From JAJEAD01 sp964420925 (GTDB lineage Bacteria > Pseudomonadota > Gammaproteobacteria > HK1): a DNA stretch of 64,000 nt. Positions 8,532 through 15,756 of this stretch are shown here, piece after piece. Each line of letters opens with the position of its first letter. The stretch's first letter is position 1. Location of the stretch: the NCBI GenBank assembly GCA_964420925.1, contig CAYQVB010000055.1:8621-72620 (forward strand), given 5' to 3'. Under the pieces are notes generated by a model. The model was not told the DNA's origin, did no database searches, and saw only the letters and a list, made by a program, of their open reading frames with translations. The position numbers and the translations under genes were made by a program.

Positions 8532-8898
8532 GCTAAGTAATTGATTTTACTACATTTGAATCGTCCAAGTAGCTCCGTGTGGAGACCGCCTCTCCTCTTG
8601 CTTGACTTTTCAAGACCGACAACGCAGGCTTTGTTTGGGTTTCGCGCGGATATTGAAGCTCTACGCTGAGCGGAGATTCCCTTAGCGGAGTTCCTCGGAA
8701 CGGTTCTCGTTGCGCCGTCCGGGGAATGTGGCCAAGAGGCCAGAGCGAGGACCTGAACGGGCCCGTTCTCTTCTCGTTAGCTATCTTGGCTTAAAGGCGT
8801 GGAGACAGGATGGAAGACTTCAGTTTTTGATCGTCACAATTCAAGTCAAGATATTTGCTTGTTCAGCCATCCGTCGCTAACCTCGGCAACGACAGAAC
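8532..8898. other. Intergenic stretch, relatively AT-rich, no gene seen
   Basis: About 370 bases with lower GC than the window average. No frame with a ribosome site or recognisable protein was found on either strand. The end near 8540-8560 (GATTTTACTACATTTGAATC) is AT-rich and may hold the promoter of the broken minus-strand gene ending at 8125. No repeats were recognised. The base composition fits recently acquired DNA. Confidence 0.5.
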
Positions 8899-8934
8899 AA
8901 TGAGCCGCGAGCACATCGCTGCTCGCGGCTCATT
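8899..8934 (-). terminator. Perfect 15-bp inverted repeat, likely terminator
   Basis: Arms 8899-8913 and 8920-8934 (AATGAGCCGCGAGCA and its exact complement) enclose a 6-nt loop. The hairpin starts 3 bases after the stop codon (8938-8940) of the minus-strand gene, the expected place for an intrinsic terminator, although the following tract is only moderately T-rich. Confidence 0.7.
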
Positions 8935-8937
8935 AAA

Positions 8938-9837
8938 TTATCTGACGTTATCATTCGGCGCGATGTTCACGTGGCGCCTCCTGCGGGGTACAGCCTCGAC
9001 GGCGCCGTGGCAGTTGGGAAAACTCCGTTTTTTTCCGCTGGGTATGTAGCAATCGTAGTGAAACTTCGGATCGTAGGATGCACCAAAACGCATTCTGCCC
9101 CGGATCACACAAGACGGATCGTGGCCCACAGCGTTCCATACCGGTGCCAGACCATGTCGTGCCCCTGCCTTGCCCGGGCTTCTGAATATCAGTCCGCCTT
9201 GTCCCACGAAGTAACTGCGTTCGCCTTCGCGAACCGTGCGAAGTGACCGAGACGTGTGCTTCAGTCTTTTCTCGAACTCCTCTTTCCCTTTTCTGGTAAA
9301 AGCAGCCTCACGCACACAGTTAAAAACCTGATCGATGTCCCGGCCAAAGTTTCTTCGCGGCAACAGCAGGCAGGTCTTGTTGTCGCGATTGGTGACTTCC
9401 TCCGCGATTACGGTGAGTAGGTTCCGTGCGTACCTGAGCGCCCGGTTTCCCTCCCGAACCAAGTTATTTACGATTCTCCGCCGCTGATTCCCCGTGGTCG
9501 CAGGCATATCTGCGAAATCCGACACTTTCAGTGGGACGACCATTGCTTCGGTACCGAATCTGTCGAACAGCGTTGACTCGCTTCCGTCTTCTTTGTGGAG
9601 ATACAGGAGGACAAGGTTCACATCCGACAGGACACCATGACGATTCGATTGGTCTCGTTTTCTCAGCTTTTCAGAAAACCGCTCGTAAAGCTTCTCCGAG
9701 TATGAATCTGTATAGCACTTCGATTGGTCGAGAGGCAGCCATGCAGTGATCGGTGTCGTTTTCGTGAATCCAGCTACCAGCTCATTGCCCAAAGCAGGCG
9801 GAATACCTGCAGCAGCCACCAGAAGCTGAGGCTTCAC
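8938..9837 (-). CDS. Hypothetical protein, second gene of an overlapping pair
   Basis: A 299-residue soluble protein with no recognised domain. It opens with a hydrophobic strand (PQLLVAAAGIPPALGNEL), has a basic helical middle with two blocks of interest (TCLLLPRRNFGRDIDQVF and SYFVGQGGLIFRSPGKAG), and ends in an Arg-rich tail. Its start overlaps the stop of the upstream gene by 4 bp (9834-9837), so the two are co-translated. A strong hairpin lies just after its stop. GC content is visibly lower than in the core genes, in line with acquisition. No function is assigned; its setting next to TIR and DUF499 genes makes a mobile-element or defence role possible. Confidence 0.65.
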   Translation of the reverse strand: MKPQLLVAAAGIPPALGNELVAGFTKTTPITAWLPLDQSKCYTDSYSEKLYERFSEKLRKRDQSNRHGVLSDVNLVLLYLHKEDGSESTLFDRFGTEAMVVPLKVSDFADMPATTGNQRRRIVNNLVREGNRALRYARNLLTVIAEEVTNRDNKTCLLLPRRNFGRDIDQVFNCVREAAFTRKGKEEFEKRLKHTSRSLRTVREGERSYFVGQGGLIFRSPGKAGARHGLAPVWNAVGHDPSCVIRGRMRFGASYDPKFHYDCYIPSGKKRSFPNCHGAVEAVPRRRRHVNIAPNDNVR

Positions 9838-10535
9838 AACGACTCACGCCTCAGTTTGCTGACGATGTCCAGAGGCATGGAAAGTCGTCTGAGGTCGTCA
9901 GGCTCTAAGGCGAGCAACAGCCGGCCAAGCAGGTCATTGGGTGGCAGGTGAGTGGTTTCCGTCTTGGCCTTCCATAGAAACCTCCACTGCTCCATCTGGT
10001 TGTCCGAAAGCCAGTCTTGCGCCTTTTTGTGCACCTCTACCGCTTCGGCATCTGGATCGACGATGTATTTCCGTTCTATCTCCATGAAGCCGTCCGGTCG
10101 ATCCTCTGTGGCCACATCCTGGAAGCGTATCGGGGCCTGGACGCTTATGTATCGTCGCTTGGATTCCTCAAGAGGTATCCGGAAGGCCGTCCAGAAGGCA
10201 CGGTGAAAGCGTGGCGTGGTGCTCATTGCCTGGTCTCGTGTGCGATCCAGTAACTCGTCACAGTCGCCTTGCGCACCCGTTCCTACATCCGCTGGAATGG
10301 CCCCAATGACAGCCTGCTCGGTGCTGTGTTGAATCACTTGCACGTGATCGGCAAGTCGGTCGCGCAAGTACGCCCCCAGACTGCTGGCACTTAGCTTTGC
10401 CAGCCTCGCAATTTCACCCCCCTCCTGGCCTCCTAGCCGGCTCAGGAGTAGCGGTGTCTGGTGTTCTTCCCAATGTTCACGCACCAGCTTGATGATTCGA
10501 CTGTCAAGATCGTGAGATGGATCCGGTGTGGTCAT
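9834..10535 (-). CDS. Hypothetical protein with LOTUS/OST-HTH-like N-terminus
   Basis: A 233-residue protein. Residues about 10-72 (SRIIKLVREHWEEHQTPLLL, then LSRLGGQEGGEIARL, then LGAYLRDRLADHVQVI) have the helix-turn-helix pattern of OST-HTH/LOTUS winged-helix domains, including the LLSRLG core; this is a recollection-level match. The rest is unrecognised, with a charged segment (MEIERKYIVDPDAEAVEVHK) and a C-terminal Leu-rich helix (LGRLLLALEPDDLRRL). A GGAAGGAAT ribosome site precedes ATG 10535. It is the first gene of a two-gene unit with the 299-residue protein. LOTUS domains bind RNA, especially G-rich or quadruplex RNA, so an RNA-linked function is conceivable. Confidence 0.65.
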   Translation of the reverse strand: MTTPDPSHDLDSRIIKLVREHWEEHQTPLLLSRLGGQEGGEIARLAKLSASSLGAYLRDRLADHVQVIQHSTEQAVIGAIPADVGTGAQGDCDELLDRTRDQAMSTTPRFHRAFWTAFRIPLEESKRRYISVQAPIRFQDVATEDRPDGFMEIERKYIVDPDAEAVEVHKKAQDWLSDNQMEQWRFLWKAKTETTHLPPNDLLGRLLLALEPDDLRRLSMPLDIVSKLRRESL

Positions 10536-10727
10536 ATTCCTTCCAAAACTCTGTATAGGTAAGAGGTCCGCCGGTGTGAGGTGCGACGACCTGACTCAGT
10601 CTGCGGCGTTTCGTGTCACCTGCTCGTCGCCGGTGCATCCGACCTGGTAGCTGTGCCCGCGAGCCCGTCTCTCGGCCGACTTCTCGTATGCGTTAAGTGA
10701 ATACCGCCCGATCGTGATGAAGGTCGT

Positions 10728-10997
10728 TCAGTCCGGCGCCACGTATCCGGCAGGCTTCTCCGAGCCTTCGCCGAAGAAGTGCTTTTCCATTTCTGCGGAA
10801 AGGAAGCGTCTCGCGTCCGGGTCACGGATGTTGAGGCGATTCTCGTTGATGAGCATCGTCTGGTGGGCGAGCCATTCTTGCCACGCCTGCTTCGAGACGT
10901 TCTCGTAGATCCGCTGTCCGATCTCTCCGGGCAGCGGCGCGAAGTCCAGCCCTTCCGCCTCCCGGCCGAGCTTCACGCAGTTCACCATTCTCGTCAT
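10728..10997 (-). CDS. yggX: YggX-type Fe(2+)-trafficking protein
   Basis: An 89-residue protein of the usual YggX length (about 90). It has the N-terminal MTRMVNCVKLGREAEGLDF with the conserved Cys7, then LPGEIGQRIYENVSKQAW, QTMLINENRLN and the tail MEKHFFGEG, all hallmark blocks. YggX is a small cytosolic protein proposed to protect iron-sulfur clusters and labile iron from oxidation. It lies downstream of mutY on the same strand, the common gammaproteobacterial arrangement, which pairs an Fe-S DNA glycosylase with Fe-S protection. Here the 254-bp gap between them is longer than usual and contains no gene. Confidence 0.95.
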   Translation of the reverse strand: MTRMVNCVKLGREAEGLDFAPLPGEIGQRIYENVSKQAWQEWLAHQTMLINENRLNIRDPDARRFLSAEMEKHFFGEGSEKPAGYVAPD

Positions 10998-11251
10998 GTC
11001 AGCCTACCTCCGTCGGCGCTGATCGGGGACGCGTCGCGCACCCCGTGCATCGTAGCGCTCCTGTGCGACATCCGGGAGCGTCGGGCGACCCCCGCAGCGC
11101 GGCATCCTGTGTGCGGACGGCATGTTCCGGACCGCTGTCGCGACGAAATCCGGATCGCGGAGCGCGGCAATCCGGCCGCTGCGGTCGTGAAGCCCGGCTG
11201 CCCTCCCGTATGTGGGCATCCCTGCGTCGCACCATGGCAGGCCGGCCGACT

Positions 11252-12316
11252 TCATGTGCCCGGCGCCAGCATGTCGATGAGCCGGGAGACGGGGACCGCG
11301 AGCCCGACCTCGAGCGTGCTTCCCGGGGTGTACCAGACCCGACCGTCGCCATCGCGCACCTCCGAGTCGCGCCGGACGACCTCGACGAGATGGGGCTCGA
11401 TGTCCAGGGCGTAGTGGGTGAAGCCGTGGCGCAGGTCGCCGAGGCGCCGGGCGCTCTTCACCTCCACCGCGAAGCGCTGCTCGCAGGCGGCGCGGACATC
11501 GGGGTCCGGCGGACATTCGGGGAACCCGAAGAGGCCGCCCCACACGCCGCTCGGGGGTCTGCGCTCGAGAAGGAAGGCGCCTTCGGCGTCGCGCAGGATC
11601 AGGAACGCGGTGCGCCGCTGCGGTCGCTCGCGCTTCGGACGCGGCGCGGGCAACTCGTGCTGGCGGTGTTCGGCGCGGGCGCGGCAACCGCTCTCGAGCG
11701 GGCAGAGCGCGCAGACCGGACGCCGCCGCACGCAGAGGGTGGCGCCGAGGTCCATGATCGCCTGGGTGTAGGCGGCGACCTCGCTCCGGGGGGTATGCCG
11801 CTCGGCGAGCGCCCAGAGCCGTTTGCGCACCGGGCTCTCTCCCGGCCACCCGTCGATGGCGTGGTAGCGGCAGAGCACCCGCTGCACGTTGGCGTCGAGG
11901 ATCGGGTGCCGCTCGTCGCGCGACAGGGCGAGGATGGCGCCGGCGGTGGACCGGCCGATGCCCGGCAGGCCCGTGAGCCCCTCGATGTCGCCGGGCAGCT
12001 CGCCGCCGTGTCGTTCGCACACCGCGCGTGCGGCCCGGTGCAGGTTGCGCGCGCGGGCGTAGTAGCCAAGGCCGCTCCAGAGGTGCAGGACTTCGTCCAC
12101 CTCGGCCGCGGCGAGTGCGGACACGTCCGGAAAGCGGTCCACGAAGGGCCCGAAGTAGGAGAGCACGGTGGCGACCTGGGTCTGCTGCAGCATGATCTCC
12201 GACACCCATACCCGGTAGGGAACGGGCTTGCGCTTCCAGGGCAGGTCGTGACGGCCGTGGCGCGCGTACCAGGCGAGGAGGCGCGGCGCGAACGCGCCGG
12301 GTTCGCGCCTACTCAT
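11252..12316 (-). CDS. mutY: Adenine DNA glycosylase MutY
   Basis: A 354-residue protein, matching the roughly 350 residues of E. coli MutY, which removes adenine mispaired with 8-oxoguanine. Visible are the catalytic Glu in EIMLQQTQV, the helix-hairpin-helix GLTGLPGIGRSTAGAI, the catalytic Asp in HPILDANVQRVLCRY, the 4Fe-4S ligands in CVRRRPVCALCPLESGC (C-x6-C-x2-C-x5-C), and a C-terminal Nudix-like 8-oxoG recognition domain (from about 235, with GVWGGLFGFPE). The first 8 bases overlap the end of the upstream MazG-like gene, so they share a transcript. All key residues are present. Confidence 0.97.
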   Translation of the reverse strand: MSRREPGAFAPRLLAWYARHGRHDLPWKRKPVPYRVWVSEIMLQQTQVATVLSYFGPFVDRFPDVSALAAAEVDEVLHLWSGLGYYARARNLHRAARAVCERHGGELPGDIEGLTGLPGIGRSTAGAILALSRDERHPILDANVQRVLCRYHAIDGWPGESPVRKRLWALAERHTPRSEVAAYTQAIMDLGATLCVRRRPVCALCPLESGCRARAEHRQHELPAPRPKRERPQRRTAFLILRDAEGAFLLERRPPSGVWGGLFGFPECPPDPDVRAACEQRFAVEVKSARRLGDLRHGFTHYALDIEPHLVEVVRRDSEVRDGDGRVWYTPGSTLEVGLAVPVSRLIDMLAPGT

Positions 12317-12677
12317 ACTCCCCGGCGCGGCGCGCGCTTCCGCGGACCCGGTCGGCAGGGTAGCGGGCCTCGTTGATCGCGATCTTGTCTTCCGCAGCCT
12401 CGATCAGATCCACGCCCAGGCGGTCCGCGCAGCGCACCAGGAAGATGAGGATATCGGCGAGCTCGAGGCGCACCGCCTCGCGGCGTTCCGGGGAGAGCGA
12501 GAGGCTCTCCGCTTCGCTCAGCCACTGGAAGTGCTCCACGAGCTCCGCGCATTCGGCGATGAGCGCCATCGAGAGATTCTTCGGGGAGTGGAACTGCTCC
12601 CAGTCGCGTTCTGCCGCGAAGCGGGCGAGCCGGACCCGGAGCTGCTCCAGCGAGTCCTCCGCGCGTACGTCGTCCAC
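12309..12677 (-). CDS. MazG-like nucleotide pyrophosphohydrolase
   Basis: A 122-residue all-alpha NTP pyrophosphohydrolase of the MazG-like/RS21-C6 type. The metal-binding signature is intact: ECAELVEHFQW (ExxE) followed by LELADILIFLVRCAD (ExxD). The preceding SPKNLSMALIAECAEL is the typical first helix. The GTG at 12677 is chosen as start (VDDVRAEDSLEQLR) because residues upstream are Arg/Gly-rich read-through of argH sequence. It begins 4 bp after the argH stop and overlaps mutY by 8 bp, so argH-mazG-mutY look co-transcribed. Such enzymes hydrolyse non-canonical dNTPs such as oxidised or methylated dCTP, which fits its place beside mutY. Confidence 0.9.
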   Translation of the reverse strand: MDDVRAEDSLEQLRVRLARFAAERDWEQFHSPKNLSMALIAECAELVEHFQWLSEAESLSLSPERREAVRLELADILIFLVRCADRLGVDLIEAAEDKIAINEARYPADRVRGSARRAGEYE

Positions 12678-12681
12678 CGTC

Positions 12682-14097
12682 TCAGTCCCGCGCCTCCTCG
12701 CCGCTCCCGGCGAGCCGGCGACGCGCGCGCGCCACCGCCCGGCGGACCTGGGCGGGTGCGGTTCCCCCGACGTGGCGGCGCGACGCCACCGACCCCTCCA
12801 GCGAGAGCACCTCGTAGACATCGGCCTCGATGCTCGGCGAGAAATGCTTCAGTTCTTCCAGAGTGAAGTCCGACAGATCGCGTCCGCGTTCAATTCCGGC
12901 CCGGACCGCTTCACCCACCACCGCGTGCGCGTCGCGGAAGGGGACCTGCTTGCGCACCAGGTAGTCGGCGAGGTCGGTGGCGGTGGCGAAGCCGCGCGCG
13001 GCGGCCTCGCGCATCCGCGTGCGCTTCACCTCGATCCCGGGCAGCATCGCGCAGAAGACCGCCAGGCAGTCCTTCGTGGTGTCGAGGCTGTCGAAGACCG
13101 CTTCCTTGTCCTCCTGGTTGTCGCGGTTGAAGGAAAGGGGTTGCGACTTCATGAGCGCGAGCAGGGCGGCCGCGTGCCCCATCACCCGGCTCGACTTGCC
13201 CCTGATCAGCTCCGCGACATCGGGGTTCTTCTTCTGGGGCATGATGGAGGAGCCGGTGCAGAAGGCGTCCCCGAGCTCCACGAACTCGAACTGGGCCGAG
13301 GTCCACATCACGAGCTCCTCGGACATGCGCGACAGGTGAACCATGAGCAGCGCGCAGTTCGAGACGAACTCGATGCAGAAGTCCCGGTCGGCCACCGCAT
13401 CGAGGGAGTTGTGGCAGAGGCCGTCGAAGCCGAGCAGCCGGGCCGTGAGCTCGCGCTCGATCGGGAACCCGGTGCCGGCGAGCGCGGCGGAGCCGAGCGG
13501 CAGGCGGTTGATGCGCGCGCGCGCATCGCGGAAGCGCTCCGCGTCGCGGTCCAGCATTTCGTACCACGCGAGCAGGTGGTGACCGAAAGTGACCGGCTGC
13601 GCGGTCTGCAGGTGCGTGAACCCGGGCATGATGGTGTCGGCCTCGCGCTCCGCGAGATCGACGATGACGTTCTGCAGACGGCGGAGCGCGGTCACGATCT
13701 CGTCGGTCTCGTCGCGCAGCATGAGGCGGAGATCGGTGACCACCTGGTCGTTGCGGGAGCGACCGGTGTGCAGCTTCTTGCCCGCCTCCCCGATGCGCTC
13801 GATGAGGGCGGACTCGATGTTCATGTGCACATCTTCGAGCGCCGGGCTCCACTCGAAACGTCCGGCCTCGATGTCGGCTTCGATCTCCTGAAGGCCCTTG
13901 ACGATCGACGCGCGCTCCGCGTCGCTCAACACCCCCACCTGCGCGAGCATGGTGGCATGCGCGATGGATCCGGCGATGTCGTAGCGGTAGAGGCGCCGAT
14001 CGAAGTGCTCCGAAGCGGTGAATCGCTCCACCAGCGCATCGGTCGGCTCGCGGAATCGTCCGCTCCAGGGCTTGGGGTCCGGGTGATCGGCGGGCAT
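12682..14097 (-). CDS. argH: Argininosuccinate lyase
   Basis: A 471-residue enzyme (E. coli ArgH is 457) that splits argininosuccinate into arginine and fumarate, the last step of arginine synthesis. It has WSGRFREPTDALVERFTAS at the N-terminus, HTGRSRNDQVVTDLRL, the block FTHLQTAQPVTFGHHLLAW with the catalytic His, and the superfamily signature GSSIMPQKKNPDVAEL containing the flexible-loop catalytic Ser. The start at 14097 (MPADHPDPKP) is chosen because residues further upstream are translated repeat DNA. The gene is followed after 4 bp by the MazG-like gene. Confidence 0.97.
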   Translation of the reverse strand: MPADHPDPKPWSGRFREPTDALVERFTASEHFDRRLYRYDIAGSIAHATMLAQVGVLSDAERASIVKGLQEIEADIEAGRFEWSPALEDVHMNIESALIERIGEAGKKLHTGRSRNDQVVTDLRLMLRDETDEIVTALRRLQNVIVDLAEREADTIMPGFTHLQTAQPVTFGHHLLAWYEMLDRDAERFRDARARINRLPLGSAALAGTGFPIERELTARLLGFDGLCHNSLDAVADRDFCIEFVSNCALLMVHLSRMSEELVMWTSAQFEFVELGDAFCTGSSIMPQKKNPDVAELIRGKSSRVMGHAAALLALMKSQPLSFNRDNQEDKEAVFDSLDTTKDCLAVFCAMLPGIEVKRTRMREAAARGFATATDLADYLVRKQVPFRDAHAVVGEAVRAGIERGRDLSDFTLEELKHFSPSIEADVYEVLSLEGSVASRRHVGGTAPAQVRRAVARARRRLAGSGEEARD

Positions 14098-14227
14098 CGA
14101 GGCGGGCTCGGCAGGCCGGTCCGAGCCGGCGGCGGCAGTATATCCAATGCCCGAGGCGGGGAGCCCCGCCGGGGCCTTCCCGGCGGCCCGGCCGGGCTGG
14201 TCTTCATCTCGAGTTCTCGCTTCCACC

Positions 14228-14366
14228 TTGTATGGAAAATCCCCCCACTCGTCGTTTGTCGTGGATTCCCGCTCATCAAGGGAATGACGGAAACAGACGA
14301 GTCGAACCTGCGTGCTGCCTCGATACTCCCTTCGTGACAGCGGGGCGGTCCACCGCCTTGGCACGC
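14228..14366 (+). repeat. Dispersed repeat, family 1, copy 1
   Basis: This intergenic block upstream of argH is similar along its length to the reverse complement of 56089-56216. Shared pieces in order are TTGTATGGAAA, CCCCCCACTC, GTGGATTCCCGCT, GGGAATGACGG, AACAGACGA, TCGAAC, CTGCCT, TCCCTTCG and CCTTGG. This copy carries about 10 extra bases after CCCACTC. Its centre (14261-14290) is a REP-like palindrome. The remainder of the 425-base gap between argH and rsmE shows no gene. Confidence 0.8.
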
Positions 14367-14522
14367 TTTCAGTGATGTCTTCAATGATCAGGTACTTTCA
14401 ACGCGCCTCGCCCAACACGACTTGTTTGGCACACCCGAAGTCCCGATCTGCCGACTCGCCGACAAGCGCCAACCGAAGGGCACGGTGTTCGAGCTTCGAG
14501 CGAATCGTCAACCGACGGGGTC

Positions 14523-15254
14523 TTATCCGAGGTCGCCCCAGAGCAGTTGCGCCGCGCTCAGGGCCACCACCGCGGCGGTCTCGGTGCGCAGGGTCCGTGG
14601 TCCGAGCGAGAACGCTTCGAAGCCCCGGACCCGGGCGGCAGCGACCTCCTGGGATGCAAGTCCGCCCTCCGGGCCCACGAGCACGATGAGCGGCCCTTCC
14701 GGGCGAGGCAGGGCGGCGAGGCCGCAGGAAGCGTCCGGGGTGGCCACGAGCTTGTCCGCGCGTGGCGGGAGCCGGTCCAGCCATTCGCTCAGGGGAAGCG
14801 GGTCATGGACCGGGGGAAGCGATGCCCGGCCGCATTGCTCGCAGGCGCTCGCCACGACTGCCCGCCAGTGATCCCGGCGCCGCGCGGCCCGTTCGGGATC
14901 GGGACGCACCACGCTTCGCTCGGTGAGCACCGGCTGCATCCAGTGCACCCCGAGCTCTACCGCCTTCTGGATCGTGTAATCCATCCTGGTGCCCCGCGAG
15001 AGACCCTGAGCAAGACCGATCTCCAGCCTGGATTCGGTCGCGACCGGACGGTGCACGCCGACACGCGCCCGAGCACCGCCTCCGGCCGATATCAGGGTGG
15101 CTTCGAACTCGCCGCCTTCACCGTTGAACAGGAGCAGGCGAGCCCCGTGCGACATGCGCAGCACCCGGCGCAAGTGCCGTGCGGCATCCGGCGGCAAGGT
15201 GACCTCGGTGCCGCTGTCGAGCGCGAGATCGACGTGTATGCGAGGGACGCGCAC
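14523..15254 (-). CDS. rsmE: 16S rRNA m3U1498 methyltransferase RsmE
   Basis: A 243-residue protein, identical in length to E. coli RsmE, which methylates U1498 of 16S rRNA using S-adenosylmethionine. It has an N-terminal PUA-like domain (VTLPPDAARHLRRVLRMS) and a SPOUT methyltransferase domain with its knot motifs: KAVELGVHWMQPVLTERSV, ACEQCGRASLPPV, LIVLVGPEGGLASQEV and FSLGPRTLRTETAAVVAL. All conserved blocks are intact. It stands alone on the minus strand upstream of argH, separated by the repeat-bearing gap. Confidence 0.96.
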   Translation of the reverse strand: MRVPRIHVDLALDSGTEVTLPPDAARHLRRVLRMSHGARLLLFNGEGGEFEATLISAGGGARARVGVHRPVATESRLEIGLAQGLSRGTRMDYTIQKAVELGVHWMQPVLTERSVVRPDPERAARRRDHWRAVVASACEQCGRASLPPVHDPLPLSEWLDRLPPRADKLVATPDASCGLAALPRPEGPLIVLVGPEGGLASQEVAAARVRGFEAFSLGPRTLRTETAAVVALSAAQLLWGDLG

Positions 15255-15474
15255 CCGACAGCATCCCGCTAGAACGCCGACTTCAAGTGTGCGGCGTGGT
15301 GAGCGCTACCCGGGAATGGCTGCAGGATTTGCTGGAGTCGTGGCACGGACCGGCACAATTCATGCATGGAACGACGGTGCTGGTTGCAGGTCAGGGAGTC
15401 ATGAACCGCCTCCCCGAGGCGCTCGATATCGCTTTGCCAAAGAGTAACAGGTCAATCGCGTGACGTGACGAGTT

Positions 15475-15756
15475 GTGGAAGTCGGAGTAGAGTGCGTACA
15501 GGCATGGCGAGAGGAGGTGGGTGTGCTGTCCTGCGCGTGCGGCATCACCGTCAAGGGTGAAGTCATCGATCTTGGCGACCCTCCCCATGTCGTGCTGTCG
15601 CATCCGAACCCGAACCCCCCCGCTCGGACCGCAACCGCCGTGCTCGACGGTCTTCGTGAAGTGGGGGACCTCTACGACCTGCATCTGGTCCCTTCGCGCG
15701 ACACTTCCGGCGTCGGTATCGCGCCACGGACTCGGATGCAAGGAGGTCGTTGCTGA
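15475..15756 (+). CDS. Small protein coupled to the P450 gene
   Basis: A 93-residue frame starting at GTG, rich in Val, Asp and Pro, with a possible beta-strand core (SCACGITVKGEVIDLGDPPH) and a C-terminal VGDLYDLHLVPSRDTSGVG. I do not recognise it. Support for its reality comes from the junction: its TGA overlaps the P450 ATG as TGATG, and the AAGGAGG for the P450 lies within its last codons, the usual layout of translational coupling. The start is uncertain; an internal GTG at about 15517 or 15523 would give a shorter product. The preceding 220 bases show no gene and probably hold the promoter. Confidence 0.45.
   Translation: MEVGVECVQAWREEVGVLSCACGITVKGEVIDLGDPPHVVLSHPNPNPPARTATAVLDGLREVGDLYDLHLVPSRDTSGVGIAPRTRMQGGRC

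Noticed and set aside
10998..11251. Possible gene between yggX and mutY
   Set aside because: Only the antisense continuation of a frame running over mutY is open here; no ribosome site or family, so it is left as an intergenic spacer.
12373..14337. A 654-codon plus-strand frame across argH
   Set aside because: Shadow of argH and the MazG-like gene; no recognisable domain.
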